From NCBI RefSeq assembly GCF_002218025.2, contig NZ_AP018681.1:310001-374000 (forward strand): a stretch of DNA of 64,000 bases, in the 5' to 3' direction. How positions within the stretch are numbered: position 1 is the first letter of the stretch; every line of letters starts with the position of its first letter. The translations under genes and the position numbers were made by a program. Source of the stretch: Vibrio casei. GTDB lineage: Bacteria; Pseudomonadota; Gammaproteobacteria; Enterobacterales; Vibrionaceae. Below the pieces are notes generated by a model. That model saw only the letters and a list, made by a program, of their open reading frames with translations, made no database searches and had not been told where the DNA came from. Shown piece by piece: positions 1 to 9,867 of this stretch.

Positions 1-1
1 C

Positions 2-523
2 TCTAAAACGGGTATGTTAGTGGGTAGCGGCCTAGGTGCAGAGCTAAAAGGCATCGGTTCAAATGGTGATCTACTGGATGACGCGAAAGCCGTTCGCCTG
101 TTTAGCTACGGTGTCACTCGCATTGGCGACAACTGGCGCTTAGCACCTGCATTAATGGCAGAGCATAGCCAAGATCGTTTGAAGAAGAATGACGAGTTCA
201 CATGGGCTTCTTTAAACGTTCGATTAGCTCAAGAGTTCACAGAGAACTTTGAGATGGTTTACGAAGGTTCATTGCAATACATGGATTTAGACAACTCGAC
301 AGAGCAAGCTAGCGGCGGTTTCTACAAAGCGACAGTTGCACCAACACTGAAGCTTTCAACTAGCACTGGTTTCTTTGACCGACCAGAACTGCGTTTCGCT
401 GTGAGCTATGTGGATTGGAGTGAAGACCTAAATGGTTACTCGATCAGCACTGAAGCAGATGCTGCAACGATGGGAGAGGGCGGCGAGGTTCTGTTTGCAC
501 TGCAGATGGAAACTTGGTTCTAA
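2..523 (+). CDS. scrY: Sucrose porin (ScrY/LamB maltoporin family), C-terminal part
   Basis: Incomplete at the window edge: the frame is open from the first bases, so the start lies upstream. The visible 174 or so residues alternate short polar turns with amphipathic strands and end in ...METWF with a terminal Phe, the usual outer-membrane beta-barrel end signal. Motifs such as FDRPELRFAVSYVDW resemble the C-terminal strands of LamB-type maltoporins. The family forms trimeric outer-membrane channels for maltodextrins or sucrose. Its position next to scrR/scrA/scrK/scrB makes a sucrose porin the most likely role; assignment as ScrY rather than another LamB paralogue is inferred from neighbours. 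A strong hairpin follows the stop. Confidence 0.75.
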   Translation, partial: SKTGMLVGSGLGAELKGIGSNGDLLDDAKAVRLFSYGVTRIGDNWRLAPALMAEHSQDRLKKNDEFTWASLNVRLAQEFTENFEMVYEGSLQYMDLDNSTEQASGGFYKATVAPTLKLSTSTGFFDRPELRFAVSYVDWSEDLNGYSISTEADAATMGEGGEVLFALQMETWF

Positions 524-581
524 TTGCTTGATATATCGTTTAGATAGAGAGTGTTACTCATGATGTGATAGTCGCATCACC

Positions 582-626
582 AAATGCCAACCTTATCGTT
601 TCAACTCGAAGGTTGGCATTTTTTAT
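582..626 (+). terminator. Rho-independent terminator after the porin gene
   Basis: A perfect 13-bp inverted repeat (582-594 pairs with 609-621, arm AAATGCCAACCTT) with a 14-base loop runs into a T tract. It lies between the convergent porin and scrR genes; the A/T flanks could let it work in both directions. Confidence 0.85.
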
Positions 627-657
627 CTTGGGATAACCTGATCTCTGAAATAAATCG

Positions 658-1644
658 CTAGCAAGACTCTCGGTCAATAGTGGTGAAGGTCAACACCATC
701 TTGCTCATTTCAAAGCCTTTTTTCTCAATACGGTCGAGTAGCAGCTTGGCTCCATTTTCTCCCGCTTTATCAAACGCATAGTTAAATGTAGACAGCGTTG
801 GTGTGCATACTGAAGCAAGTTCATCATCACCCACGCCGAGTACCAAGACATCCTTTCCTGGAACGAGGCCCGCTTCTTGAATTGCTCTGATCGCACCGAT
901 TGCGATACGGTCAGTTGCGCAGAACAGGCCATCGAGCTTGGTGTGCTCTTTTAGAGACTGTTTAGCCAGTTGGTAACCTGACTCTATGGTGAAGTCGCCA
1001 CGGGCGTGAAATTGCAGTGTGAGCTCGTTAAGTTGAAGCGATTGAGCGAAGCCTTCCGATCTCATCTTATCAACCGCAATATCATCACCTTGCACACCGA
1101 TGAATCCCATATGCTTACAAGCTTTCGCTATGAGGCGATTACCCGCTTCAAACCCTACGCGAGTGTCGTCGTGCACAATACTTGGGATGTTAAACATTGA
1201 CCCGTCTTGACCCACCAATACCACCGGCACAGCAGAGCTTTGAATCGCTTTGACCAATTGGTTGTCGAGGTGGGTCGCGTACAGGATGATGCCTTCAACG
1301 CGCTTTTGGTTAAATATCTGAATATATTCAAGTTCTTTATGGTGTGTTTGATGTGTGCTCGCTAATAATACATGCTTGCCCGCTTGCTCTAAGACGGCGG
1401 TTAAACCATCGACACCCTGAGAGGTGGCATGGGAAGAAACCCTAGGAACAATCACGCCAACCAGGTTGGTTTTTTGGGACTTTAAGTCTTTAGCGACTTG
1501 GTTTGGGAGATAGCCACACTCTTCAACCGCTTTACGCACCTTCACCTTGGTCGCGTCTTTTACGCCATACTCATCATTGATTACTCTTGAAACCGTCGAC
1601 TTGGAAACTCCAGCGAGACGAGCGACATCATGAAGACTAGCCAT
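658..1644 (-). CDS. scrR: LacI-family sucrose operon repressor
   Basis: A 328-residue LacI/GalR regulator. Residues 4-23 form the classic helix-turn-helix (LHDVARLAGVSKSTVSRVIN), followed by the hinge and a periplasmic-binding-protein-like effector domain containing VGVIVPRVS and the FCATDRIAIGAI segment. It is transcribed divergently from scrA, and two TTTGCAAA-type palindromes lie in the shared intergenic region, as expected for autoregulation plus control of scrA. In Vibrio and enterobacterial scr systems the inducer is a sugar of the sucrose/fructose pathway; the effector here is not shown by sequence. Full length for the family. Confidence 0.92.
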   Translation of the reverse strand: MASLHDVARLAGVSKSTVSRVINDEYGVKDATKVKVRKAVEECGYLPNQVAKDLKSQKTNLVGVIVPRVSSHATSQGVDGLTAVLEQAGKHVLLASTHQTHHKELEYIQIFNQKRVEGIILYATHLDNQLVKAIQSSAVPVVLVGQDGSMFNIPSIVHDDTRVGFEAGNRLIAKACKHMGFIGVQGDDIAVDKMRSEGFAQSLQLNELTLQFHARGDFTIESGYQLAKQSLKEHTKLDGLFCATDRIAIGAIRAIQEAGLVPGKDVLVLGVGDDELASVCTPTLSTFNYAFDKAGENGAKLLLDRIEKKGFEMSKMVLTFTTIDRESC

Positions 1645-1680
1645 TATTCATTATCCAATTGTAATTTTAGTTTTGGGGTT

Positions 1681-1690
1681 GTTTGCAAAC
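1681..1690. promoter_or_regulatory. LacI-type operator, scrR-proximal
   Basis: Perfect 10-bp palindrome GTTTGCAAAC, 37 bp upstream of the scrR start. The central GC flanked by inverted half sites is the common LacI/GalR operator form. Assignment to ScrR is inferred from position and from a second near copy at 1821-1831. Confidence 0.65.
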
Positions 1691-1820
1691 AGAGCATCAA
1701 ATTTACCTGTTATTAGGGGATTTTAACCCTGTCTTCTTATCCTAGGGAGATAATTTGAAGATCATTCTCACACTATTGAGCAGTTATCTTTGATCATTTG
1801 TTATTTCTAGGCAAAAATTT

Positions 1821-1831
1821 GTTTTGCAAAC
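1821..1831. promoter_or_regulatory. LacI-type operator, scrA-proximal
   Basis: GTTTTGCAAAC contains the TTTGCAAA palindrome core of the site at 1681-1690 and lies about 48 bp upstream of the chosen scrA start. The pair is positioned for ScrR repression of both divergent promoters. Confidence 0.6.
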
Positions 1832-1878
1832 GTTCCCGAAAATTCAAAAGCTAAAATGATAATCCAATGGGGTATGTA

Positions 1879-3318
1879 ATGAATTATCCAAAAATAGCAA
1901 AAGAGCTGCTTTCTCTATTAGGTGGTAAAAGTAATATCACCGCACTCGCACACTGCGCGACTCGTCTGCGTCTTGCGGTTGCAGACCAAGATAAAATTGA
2001 TGAACAGGCGATTGATAACCTAGAAGGGGTTAAGGGCCAGTTTAAAGTGGCAGGTCAATATCAGATCATCTTTGGCTCAGGCATTGTAAACCAAGTTTAT
2101 GCTGAGTTGGCTAAGCTGACTGAAATGACGAAAATGTCGACCAACGATGTGGCGTCTGCAGGTGCTGACAACCAAAATATCCTGCAACGCGCGGTGAAAG
2201 GCCTGTCTGATATTTTTGTACCAATCATTCCGGCGATTGTTGCTGGTGGTTTGTTGATGGGTATCTACAACCTATTGACGGCTCAAGGCTTATTCATTGA
2301 TGGCAAATCTCTAATCGACGCTAATCCGGGTTTGACCGACTTAGCAAACATGATCAATACATTTGCTAATGCTCCTTTTGTGTACTTACCTATTTTATTA
2401 GCATTTTCAGCGAGTAAGAAGTTTGGTGGTAACCCATACCTTGGCGCGGCTTTAGGTATGTTGATGGTTCACCCAGACTTGCTTAACGGCTGGGGCTTCG
2501 GTGGCGCATCAGTGTCGGGCAGCATTCCGGTTTGGAACATTTTAGGTTTCGAAATCGAGAAAGTAGGCTATCAAGGTTCAGTACTGCCCGTTCTTGTTTC
2601 TGCGTTTATTCTAGCGAAAGTTGAGCTTGGGCTGCGTAAAGTTATTCCTTCGGTTCTGGATAACTTGCTAACGCCGCTATTGGCGATTTTCATAACTGGT
2701 TTGTTAACATTCACGATTGTTGGTCCATTTACTCGTGATATCGGCTTCCTGCTTGGTGACGGCCTAAATTGGTTATACAACAGTGCTGGCTTCATTGGCG
2801 GTGCGGTGTTTGGTTTGATTTATGCGCCGTTTGTTATTACTGGTATGCACCATAGCTTTATCGCGATTGAAACTCAGTTGCTTGCGGATATTGCAACAAC
2901 TGGTGGTACGTTTATCTTCCCTATCGCGGCGATGTCTAACGTGTCACAAGGTGCAGCGGCACTGGCGGTTGGTTTCATGAGTAAAGATAAGAAAATGAAA
3001 GGTATCGCGATTCCTTCTGGTGTGACCGGTTTGCTTGGTATTACTGAGCCTGCAATGTTCGGTGTGAACTTGAAGCTTCGCTACCCATTCATTGCTGCGG
3101 TTTGTGCAGCTGCGGTTTCAAGCGCGTTTCTCACTATGTTCAATGTGAAAGCACAAGCACTGGGTGCGGCGGGTATTCCTGGCATCATCTCAATATCGCC
3201 GGAAAAAATTGGTTACTACGTGGTAGGTATGATTATCGCGTTCGTGACTGCCTTTGCTCTGACCTTTGTTTTAGGTTTGCGTGAGAGCAGCAAGCAAAAC
3301 ATTAAAACAACAGCTTAA
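1879..3318 (+). CDS. scrA: PTS sucrose-specific EIIBC component
   Basis: Membrane permease that imports sucrose and phosphorylates it to sucrose-6-phosphate. The N-terminal EIIB domain carries the phosphocysteine in the conserved HCATRLRL motif (Cys26 from this start). From about residue 95 a long hydrophobic EIIC domain follows, including GITEPAMFG near the C-terminus, typical of glucose-superfamily EIIC. No EIIA domain is present, so a separate EIIA must supply phosphate, as in other ScrA systems. I chose the ATG at 1879, which has a GGGG ribosome site 6 bases upstream and matches the family start (MNYPKIAKELLSLLGG); an upstream ATG at 1867 would add four residues and lacks such a site. Confidence 0.93.
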   Translation: MNYPKIAKELLSLLGGKSNITALAHCATRLRLAVADQDKIDEQAIDNLEGVKGQFKVAGQYQIIFGSGIVNQVYAELAKLTEMTKMSTNDVASAGADNQNILQRAVKGLSDIFVPIIPAIVAGGLLMGIYNLLTAQGLFIDGKSLIDANPGLTDLANMINTFANAPFVYLPILLAFSASKKFGGNPYLGAALGMLMVHPDLLNGWGFGGASVSGSIPVWNILGFEIEKVGYQGSVLPVLVSAFILAKVELGLRKVIPSVLDNLLTPLLAIFITGLLTFTIVGPFTRDIGFLLGDGLNWLYNSAGFIGGAVFGLIYAPFVITGMHHSFIAIETQLLADIATTGGTFIFPIAAMSNVSQGAAALAVGFMSKDKKMKGIAIPSGVTGLLGITEPAMFGVNLKLRYPFIAAVCAAAVSSAFLTMFNVKAQALGAAGIPGIISISPEKIGYYVVGMIIAFVTAFALTFVLGLRESSKQNIKTTA

Positions 3319-3330
3319 CGTTTATCCCTA

Positions 3331-3408
3331 GAAGTGAAGCCCCCCTTTTCACTTCATTTCCTAAGCTTTGGGGTGCTAGCTAGGTGATTTGGCTTAGCTA
3401 GCCTTTTT
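3331..3408 (+). terminator. Two tandem hairpins between scrA and scrK
   Basis: The first hairpin pairs GAAGTGAA (3331-3338) with TTCACTTC (3348-3355). The second pairs GCTAGCTA (3375-3382) with TAGCTAGC (3395-3402) and is followed by five T residues, an intrinsic terminator form. Since scrK follows on the same strand, it may be a partial terminator that lowers scrKB expression relative to scrA, or scrK may have its own promoter. Confidence 0.65.
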
Positions 3409-3497
3409 ATATTTTTACATGACAGCGTGAAGTTTCACCTTGCTTTCGGTTGCTACTGCTTTCGGTTGTCATGATTTTCAGTTTTAAGGTAAGAAAG

Positions 3498-4457
3498 ATG
3501 AATCAAGTTTGGGTAACTGGAGACGCCGTCGTCGACCTCATTCCGGAGTCTGACTCGACATTATTGAAATGTCCGGGCGGTGCTCCTGCTAATGTCGCGG
3601 TAGCGATTTCTCGCCTTTTAGGCAAAAGCGCATTTTTCGGCCGAGTGGGTAACGACCCGTTTGGCACTTTTATGGAAGTGACTCTGCAAAAGGAAGGTGT
3701 GAATACCGATCGCTTGGTGAAGGACCCTGAACAACGCACATCAACCGTGGTGGTTGATCTTGATGACCAAGGCGAGCGCAGTTTTACGTTCATGGTTAAA
3801 CCAAGTGCCGACCAGTTTATGTCTGTTGCAGACATTCCCGAATTTAAGAAAAACGAGTGGCTGCACGTCTGCTCAATCTCTTTGGCTAATGAACCAAGCC
3901 GAAGCAGCACCTTCGAAGCCATCCGACGCATGAAAGCCGTGGGCGGTTACATCAGCTTCGATCCAAACCTTCGTGATGAAGTGTGGCAAAACCCATCTGA
4001 AATTAAGTCTGTGGTCATGAAAGCGGTTGAGTTGGCGGATGTGGTTAAATTCTCAGAAGAAGAACTGGACTTCTTAACCGATTCAACTTCGATGGAACAA
4101 GGCTTGGCTAACATTGCAGATCTTAACAACACGCTTGTTTTGGTTACGCAGGGCGCGAAAGGCGTTTGGCGAGTATTTGAAAACCAAGGTGTGTTGATTT
4201 CAGGCCGCTCAGTGACGCCAGTGGATACCACGGGTGCAGGCGATGCTTTTGTTGGCGGCTTGCTTGCAAAGCTTTCTCAACATGATGAGTGGAACAATCA
4301 ACAAGTCGTCGATTCTGCAATTCAGTGGGCGAATGGGTGTGGTGCACTGGCGACAACGCAAAAAGGCGCAATGACCGCACTTCCAACGCAAGAAGCTCTA
4401 ACTCAGTTTATTCAAAAAAACTCTTCAAATACGAATGCCGTAGAGGAGAGCGTATGA
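3498..4457 (+). CDS. scrK: Fructokinase (PfkB family)
   Basis: Phosphorylates the fructose released from sucrose-6-phosphate. The N-terminus reads MNQVWVTGDAVVDLIPE, then GGAPANVAVAISRLG-type PfkB signature 1, and the C-terminal signature DTTGAGDAFVGG with catalytic Asp249. 319 residues, usual for fructokinases. The ATG at 3498 is preceded by AAGG; an upstream in-frame start at 3450 would add 16 non-conserved residues. Its stop overlaps the scrB start in ATGA, indicating translational coupling. Confidence 0.93.
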   Translation: MNQVWVTGDAVVDLIPESDSTLLKCPGGAPANVAVAISRLLGKSAFFGRVGNDPFGTFMEVTLQKEGVNTDRLVKDPEQRTSTVVVDLDDQGERSFTFMVKPSADQFMSVADIPEFKKNEWLHVCSISLANEPSRSSTFEAIRRMKAVGGYISFDPNLRDEVWQNPSEIKSVVMKAVELADVVKFSEEELDFLTDSTSMEQGLANIADLNNTLVLVTQGAKGVWRVFENQGVLISGRSVTPVDTTGAGDAFVGGLLAKLSQHDEWNNQQVVDSAIQWANGCGALATTQKGAMTALPTQEALTQFIQKNSSNTNAVEESV

Positions 4458-5899
4458 GTTTGAACTCGAACTGGACAGTAGAGCAAAGATATCGTCGTAT
4501 AGAAGATATTTCTCAAGAGAGTATTGATGCGATGGTAGAGCTTCGCAAACAAGACTCTGGCTATCCAAGCTACCATGTTGCGCCTAAGTTTGGTCTGCTT
4601 AATGATCCGAATGGTCTGTGTTTCTTTAATGGTGAACACCACCTATTTTACCAATGGACGCCAGTTGGCCCTGTCCATGGTATGAAGTACTGGTACCACC
4701 TTTCAACCAAAGACTTCGTTCATTTCGAAGACCACGGCATAGGCCTACACCCGGACCAAGATTACGATTCTCACGGTGTTTATTCTGGTGGCGCATTGGT
4801 TGAAAACGGCAATGCACTGCTGTTCTTTACGGGTAATAAACGTGATGAAAACTGGCAACGAGTCCCAACTCAATGTTTTGCCAAGATGTCTGCTGACGGC
4901 AAAATAGAAAAGCACGGCGTGGTTATCGAAAACGATCACTACACCGAACATTTCCGCGACCCAAAAGTGTGGAAACAGGGCGACGATTATCTGATGGTTG
5001 TGGGTGCTCAAACGCCTCAAAATACTGGCTCTATGGTGCTATATTGCAGCCGAGACCTGATGAATTGGCATCACAAAGGTCCAATTCAAACTCGTTACAA
5101 CAACCTTGGCTATATGTGGGAATGCCCAGATTTCTTTGAAATAGAGAATCAGTCGGTGATGCTATTTTCTCCGCAGGGCGTGTCTAGTGAAAGCCCATAC
5201 GACTTCAAAAATATATATTCAGTGGCTTACATTTTGGGTGACCGCTTGAACTTAGATACGGCGGAACTGGAAAACCATCAAGACATTGCGCAGCCAGATT
5301 ACGGCTTTGATTTCTACGCACCACAGACTTACTTAGATGATAAAGGCCGTCGCATCTTGATTGCTTGGATTGGTCTGCCTGAGATTGATACACCTTCTAA
5401 TGCGCATGAGTGGGCGGGCATGTTGTCGTTACCACGCGAACTTCAAATCCAAGATGGCTATCTGGTGCAGTCGGTTTTACCTGAATTGAAAGCGCTACAG
5501 GGTGAAGCGGTTACGGTTGAAAATGTTCTTGAACTGGATACAACCAGCTTCATGGTTGAGCTCGAAACGGATACGGACGAGTTTGAGTTAACGCTTGCTA
5601 ACGCTGCGGGCGATAACATCTTGTTCAGCTCCACAGAAACGGAGTTCATGCTTGATCGCAGTAAGATGTCTCAACTTTACGCGGAAGAGTTTGGCTCTGT
5701 GAGAAAAGCGCGGAGGTTAAGCACTAAGCAAACCATCGAGGTTTATGTCGATAAGTCGGTGATCGAAATCTTCATTAATGGCGGTAAACATACAATGACC
5801 AGTCGCTTCTTCATTGATGACTTGAACGCGCTGTCCATTACTGATGGTGTGAAAACTGTTTATCACGCAATGAGCCCAGTTAAAGGACTAGATGATTAA
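4454..5899 (+). CDS. scrB: Sucrose-6-phosphate hydrolase (GH32)
   Basis: Cytoplasmic invertase that cleaves sucrose-6-phosphate to glucose-6-phosphate and fructose. GH32 five-bladed propeller motifs are present: LNDPNG with nucleophile Asp51, FRDPK with transition-state Asp169, and WECPD with acid/base Glu223. A C-terminal beta-sandwich module follows from about residue 345. 481 residues. The start is fixed by the 4-base overlap with scrK and by a GGAGAG ribosome site; a longer frame extends upstream inside scrK but is not conserved-looking. End of the scr operon. Confidence 0.95.
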   Translation: MSLNSNWTVEQRYRRIEDISQESIDAMVELRKQDSGYPSYHVAPKFGLLNDPNGLCFFNGEHHLFYQWTPVGPVHGMKYWYHLSTKDFVHFEDHGIGLHPDQDYDSHGVYSGGALVENGNALLFFTGNKRDENWQRVPTQCFAKMSADGKIEKHGVVIENDHYTEHFRDPKVWKQGDDYLMVVGAQTPQNTGSMVLYCSRDLMNWHHKGPIQTRYNNLGYMWECPDFFEIENQSVMLFSPQGVSSESPYDFKNIYSVAYILGDRLNLDTAELENHQDIAQPDYGFDFYAPQTYLDDKGRRILIAWIGLPEIDTPSNAHEWAGMLSLPRELQIQDGYLVQSVLPELKALQGEAVTVENVLELDTTSFMVELETDTDEFELTLANAAGDNILFSSTETEFMLDRSKMSQLYAEEFGSVRKARRLSTKQTIEVYVDKSVIEIFINGGKHTMTSRFFIDDLNALSITDGVKTVYHAMSPVKGLDD

Positions 5900-5911
5900 G
5901 TTGTTACAATT

Positions 5912-5940
5912 ATACAAACCACTTTACTAGTGGTTTGTAT
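5912..5940. terminator. Hairpin after scrB
   Basis: Perfect 12-bp inverted repeat (arm ATACAAACCACT at 5912-5923, partner at 5929-5940) with a 5-base loop, 12 bases after the scrB stop. No long T tract follows, so termination strength is uncertain. The next 160 bases hold a further 19-nt palindrome centred at 6029 and no convincing gene. Confidence 0.6.
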
Positions 5941-6102
5941 TGTCTTGAAGCATTTCTGTAGTGGTCAAGTGAATTGGGCTACTACATTAGAGGCTTTGCT
6001 ATACTTCAAGTTATCCGCTAAATGCTAATTTAGCATTTCATATAGCACGAAATTGTCCAAAAACACGTTAAGTTAGTGTTCAAATATAGTTAAAGTTAAA
6101 CA

Positions 6103-6135
6103 AAAATGAGCCCAATTGGACTCATTTTTTTTATA
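6103..6135 (-). terminator. Terminator after ppsA
   Basis: AAAATGAG (6103-6110) pairs with CTCATTTT (6121-6128), extended by an inner CCAATTGG, and is flanked by A and T tracts. It sits just past the ppsA stop on the minus strand and can also stop plus-strand transcription from scr. Confidence 0.75.
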
Positions 6136-6159
6136 ACTGCTTATCAAAAAGTGCTAATT

Positions 6160-8538
6160 TTATTGCTGCACTTTCGTCCCCAAATGCAGCCAAGTTTCTA
6201 ACACCGTATCAGGATTTAATGATACTGAATCAATCCCTTGTTCCATTAACCATTGGGCGAGATCGTCGTGATCCGATGGGCCTTGGCCACAAATGCCCAC
6301 GTATTTCCCTGCTTTATTGGCGGCTTTAATCGCCATGGAAAGCATTGCTTTTACGGCGGCGTTGCGTTCATCAAACATATGAGCAATGTCGCCGGAATCT
6401 CGGTCGAGTCCCAAGGTTAATTGCGTCATGTCGTTTGAGCCAATTGAGAAGCCATCAAAGTATTTGAGGAAGTCATCCGCCAAAATAGCATTGGAAGGTA
6501 ATTCACACATCATGATGACTTTCAGGCCATCTTCACCACGTTTAAGATCAAATTTAGCAAGGAGATCAATCACCGATGCTGCTTCTGTTGTGGTACGAAC
6601 AAATGGGATCATGATTTCAACGTTTTTCAAGCCCATCTTGTTACGAACACGCTTCATTGCTTCACATTCCAAAGCAAAACAGTCTTGGAATTTTGGTGAA
6701 ATGTAGCGAGATGCGCCTCGGAATCCCAACATCGGGTTTTCTTCGGTTGGTTCGTAATGGATGCCGCCGACCAAGTTGCGGTATTCATTGGATTTAAAAT
6801 CTGACATGCGCACAATCACACGTTTTGGCCAGAAAGCAGCAGCTAAGGTTGAAATACCTTCAGTCAGTTTTTCGATGTAAAACTCAACAGGGTTGGCGTA
6901 ACCCACAATACGTTTGTTAATTTCAGCTTTAAGTTCAGCCGATTGCTCATCGTAATTCAATAGGGCTTTAGGGTGAATGCCGATCATTTTGTTAATAATG
7001 AATTCTAAGCGAGCAAGTCCTACACCTTCGTTGGGAATGCACGCAAAGTCAAACGCGCGATCAGGGTTGCCTACGTTCATCATCACTTTCAGTGGTAAAT
7101 CGGGTAGGTCGGTGACTGAAGAACGTTTGATTTCAAAATCAAGTTCGCCTTCATAAACAAATCCAGTTTCGCCTTGCGAGCAAGAGACGGTAACTTGCTG
7201 GCCATCTTTCAGTTTACTTGTGGCATCACCACAGCCGACTACCGCCGGGATGCCAAGCTCACGAGCAATAATGGCGGCATGGCAAGTACGCCCACCACGG
7301 TTGGTGACGATGGCGGCGGCTTTTTTCATTACCGGTTCCCAATCGGGGTCGGTCATGTCGGCAACCAGCACATCACCGGTTTGCACTTGATCCATTTCGT
7401 CTAAGCTTTTTACAACTCGAACCACACCCGCACCAATACGTTGTCCGATCGCTCGGCCTTCAATTAGTGTTTTACTCGAAGCTTGGTTGTTTAATTGGAA
7501 ACGCTCCATCATTTGTTGATCATCACGAGAGCGAACCGTTTCAGGGCGAGCTTGAACGATAAGCAACTCACCGGTTACGCCGTCTTTGGCCCATTCAATG
7601 TCCATTGGGCGACCGTAGTGTTTTTCAATGATCATGGCTTGCTTAGCCAGTTCTTGAATCTCATCATCATTTAAAGAATAGTGGCGACGTTCTTCATCCG
7701 TGGTGTCCACAATTTCAACTTGAGTACCAATCTCTTTGCCATCGGCGTAGATCATTTTGATTTGTTTTGAACCAAAAGTACGGCGCACTACCGCTGGGTT
7801 TCCAGCTTGCAGCATCGGTTTATGCACGTAAAATTCATCTGGATTGACGGCTCCTTGAACGACCATCTCGCCTAAGCCCCAAGAAGAGGTGATGAAGACG
7901 ACTTGATCAAAGCCTGATTCAGTATCAAGGGTAAACATAACGCCAGATGATGCTTTGTCTGAACGCACCATACGTTGAATGCCGGCAGACAATGCGACCC
8001 CTTTATGATCAAAGCCTTGGTGAACACGATAGGAGATAGCGCGATCATTAAATAGAGAAGCGAAAACATGTTTCGTTGCTTCAATCACCGCATCAATTCC
8101 TCGAACGTTTAAGAACGTTTCTTGTTGACCTGCGAATGAGGCATCCGGTAAATCTTCGGCCGTGGCAGATGAACGTACGGCGACTGGTAAGCTGTCGTCA
8201 CCATTCCCCAGTTCTTGATAAAATGCTCGAATTCCATCTTCTAATGCTGGTGGGAATGGGGCATCCAGAACCCATTGGCGAATTGTGGTACCCGCTTTTT
8301 TTAATGCGTTGACATCATCGACATCCAATTCATCAAGTAGTTGATAAATCCGATCATTTAATTGGTTGGTTTCTAAAAATTGATTAAAAGCAAAAGCAGT
8401 GGTGGCATAGCCATTGGGTACTTTTACTCCAGCATTTGAAAGATTGGCAACCATCTCACCTAAAGATGCGTTCTTGCCCCCGACTTTATCAACATCGTTC
8501 ATTGATAAAGCATCGTACCAAACCACATTCTGATCCAC
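6160..8538 (-). CDS. ppsA: Phosphoenolpyruvate synthase
   Basis: Makes PEP from pyruvate and ATP (releasing AMP and phosphate) for gluconeogenesis. Domain order is as expected: N-terminal ATP-grasp domain ([28 protein letters not shown]), mobile phosphohistidine domain ([21 protein letters not shown], catalytic His420) and a C-terminal pyruvate/PEP TIM barrel ending with CGQGPSDH. I chose a GTG start at 8538 (792 residues), because AGGAGA lies 6 bases upstream and because the family begins close to this point; an ATG at 8580 would add 14 residues without a comparable ribosome site. Divergent from its regulator ppsR. Confidence 0.95.
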   Translation of the reverse strand: MDQNVVWYDALSMNDVDKVGGKNASLGEMVANLSNAGVKVPNGYATTAFAFNQFLETNQLNDRIYQLLDELDVDDVNALKKAGTTIRQWVLDAPFPPALEDGIRAFYQELGNGDDSLPVAVRSSATAEDLPDASFAGQQETFLNVRGIDAVIEATKHVFASLFNDRAISYRVHQGFDHKGVALSAGIQRMVRSDKASSGVMFTLDTESGFDQVVFITSSWGLGEMVVQGAVNPDEFYVHKPMLQAGNPAVVRRTFGSKQIKMIYADGKEIGTQVEIVDTTDEERRHYSLNDDEIQELAKQAMIIEKHYGRPMDIEWAKDGVTGELLIVQARPETVRSRDDQQMMERFQLNNQASSKTLIEGRAIGQRIGAGVVRVVKSLDEMDQVQTGDVLVADMTDPDWEPVMKKAAAIVTNRGGRTCHAAIIARELGIPAVVGCGDATSKLKDGQQVTVSCSQGETGFVYEGELDFEIKRSSVTDLPDLPLKVMMNVGNPDRAFDFACIPNEGVGLARLEFIINKMIGIHPKALLNYDEQSAELKAEINKRIVGYANPVEFYIEKLTEGISTLAAAFWPKRVIVRMSDFKSNEYRNLVGGIHYEPTEENPMLGFRGASRYISPKFQDCFALECEAMKRVRNKMGLKNVEIMIPFVRTTTEAASVIDLLAKFDLKRGEDGLKVIMMCELPSNAILADDFLKYFDGFSIGSNDMTQLTLGLDRDSGDIAHMFDERNAAVKAMLSMAIKAANKAGKYVGICGQGPSDHDDLAQWLMEQGIDSVSLNPDTVLETWLHLGTKVQQ

Positions 8539-8766
8539 GGCGTGTCTCCTAGACTTTTGTATTGGATTAATTCCCATCATAGCTAAAGTGGCAACTTTAA
8601 TTATTTGAGAAGAATTATTATTTCTTAGGTTTCATTTAATTGTGTTTCTCTCATAGAGAGTGTGGGCAAAGTCTCAATCACTTGCATTGCAGTAGCGTGA
8701 AATTGATGACTGATTCACAATGAATTTGACTTTAGCCATTTATTTGCAAACATCCTGTGAAATTAT

Positions 8767-8786
8767 AGTTGTAAATATTTACAACT
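8767..8786. promoter_or_regulatory. 20-bp perfect palindrome in the ppsA-ppsR intergenic region
   Basis: AGTTGTAAATATTTACAACT is an exact inverted repeat, 37 bp before ppsR and about 230 bp before ppsA. It is a good operator candidate. HexR, which controls ppsA in many gamma-proteobacteria, recognises a related TGTA...TACA dyad, but the spacing here is not a textbook match. Confidence 0.5.
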
Positions 8787-8823
8787 TTTAACTTACAGCA
8801 CGCCATAAAGGATTCAACTTCTT

Positions 8824-9657
8824 ATGCAGAGCAAAACAAATTTTCGTGATGTATTTTACATTTCTGATGGAACAGCCATCACATCTGAAACATTAGGGCA
8901 TGCTGTCCTTGGACAATTTCCGATTGAAATTGCACAAAAAACGTTGCCCTTTGTTGAAACCGTAGAGCGTGCTGAACAAGTAAAAACGCTCATTAATCAA
9001 AAAGCTAAAGAGTCTGGAACTAAACCGTTGGTCTTCTTTTCTATCGTGGTACCTGAAGTGAAGTTAATAATTGAACAAGCCGATGCGCATTTTTATGATG
9101 TACTCAATTGTTTAGTGGATCCCTTAAAACGAGATCTTGATTTAGAACCAAGCCCACAATTACACCGTTCCCATAGTATTGAGAAAGATGCCGCCAGTTA
9201 TCAAAACCGAATTGCGGCGGTTGAGTACACCCTAGCCCATGATGATGGTGTGTCATTAAGTAACCTTGATCTGGCGGATATTATTCTGCTTGGTGTGTCT
9301 CGTTGCGGTAAAACACCAACCTGTTTGTACCTTGCAATGCAGTTTGGTATTCGGGCAGTAAACTACCCATTTATTGAAGATGATATGGCTAAGCTAAAGT
9401 TGCCAAAAGAGATAGAACCCTACCGTTTCAAAACATTTGGACTCACAATCGATACAGAACGTTTAATGGCGATTCGACATGAACGTTACGCTAATAGCGA
9501 TTATGCAAGCCAAGAACAGTGTGAAAAAGAACTGAATCGAGTGGAATCTTTATTCCGAAGAGAAGCGATACCCTATCTCAATACGACAACATTATCGGTG
9601 GAAGAAATTTCGACCCGACTGCTTGAACTCAGTGGCTTGAAGCGATCGATGTGGTAA
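8824..9657 (+). CDS. ppsR: PEP synthase regulatory protein (pyrophosphate/phosphorylase-kinase, DUF299)
   Basis: Bifunctional enzyme that inactivates PpsA by ADP-dependent phosphorylation of a Thr near the catalytic His and reactivates it by phosphorolysis. The family features are visible: the N-terminal YISDGTAITSETLGHAVLGQF segment (residues 12-32) and the P-loop GVSRCGKT at 157-164. 277 residues, normal for the family. AAAGGA precedes the ATG. Divergent pairing with ppsA is the conserved arrangement in gamma-proteobacteria. Confidence 0.95.
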   Translation: MQSKTNFRDVFYISDGTAITSETLGHAVLGQFPIEIAQKTLPFVETVERAEQVKTLINQKAKESGTKPLVFFSIVVPEVKLIIEQADAHFYDVLNCLVDPLKRDLDLEPSPQLHRSHSIEKDAASYQNRIAAVEYTLAHDDGVSLSNLDLADIILLGVSRCGKTPTCLYLAMQFGIRAVNYPFIEDDMAKLKLPKEIEPYRFKTFGLTIDTERLMAIRHERYANSDYASQEQCEKELNRVESLFRREAIPYLNTTTLSVEEISTRLLELSGLKRSMW

Positions 9658-9867
9658 GTCGGGAGTGAGTAAAGCGCTTATAAACTTTATTTTAATTTTA
9701 AAAAAAGTGAAGAGTTTGTCGTTTAAGATGATCAAAAACAACTTTTTAGCTTTTTTCTGTCAGAGTTTACATGCCAGGTCTTTTTCAGTATTGAATTGGT
9801 TTATAATCGCGTTTCAAAATGTATTTCCAATAGTTGATGTAGCCCATGAGTAAAGTAGCGAACCACA

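Noticed and set aside
8767..8786. TyrR box at the ppsR promoter
   Set aside because: TyrR needs TGTAAA-N6-TTTACA; here the halves are only 2 bp apart.
9665..9853. 62-codon frame after ppsR
   Set aside because: No family-like features, no ribosome site, composition of AT-rich intergenic DNA.
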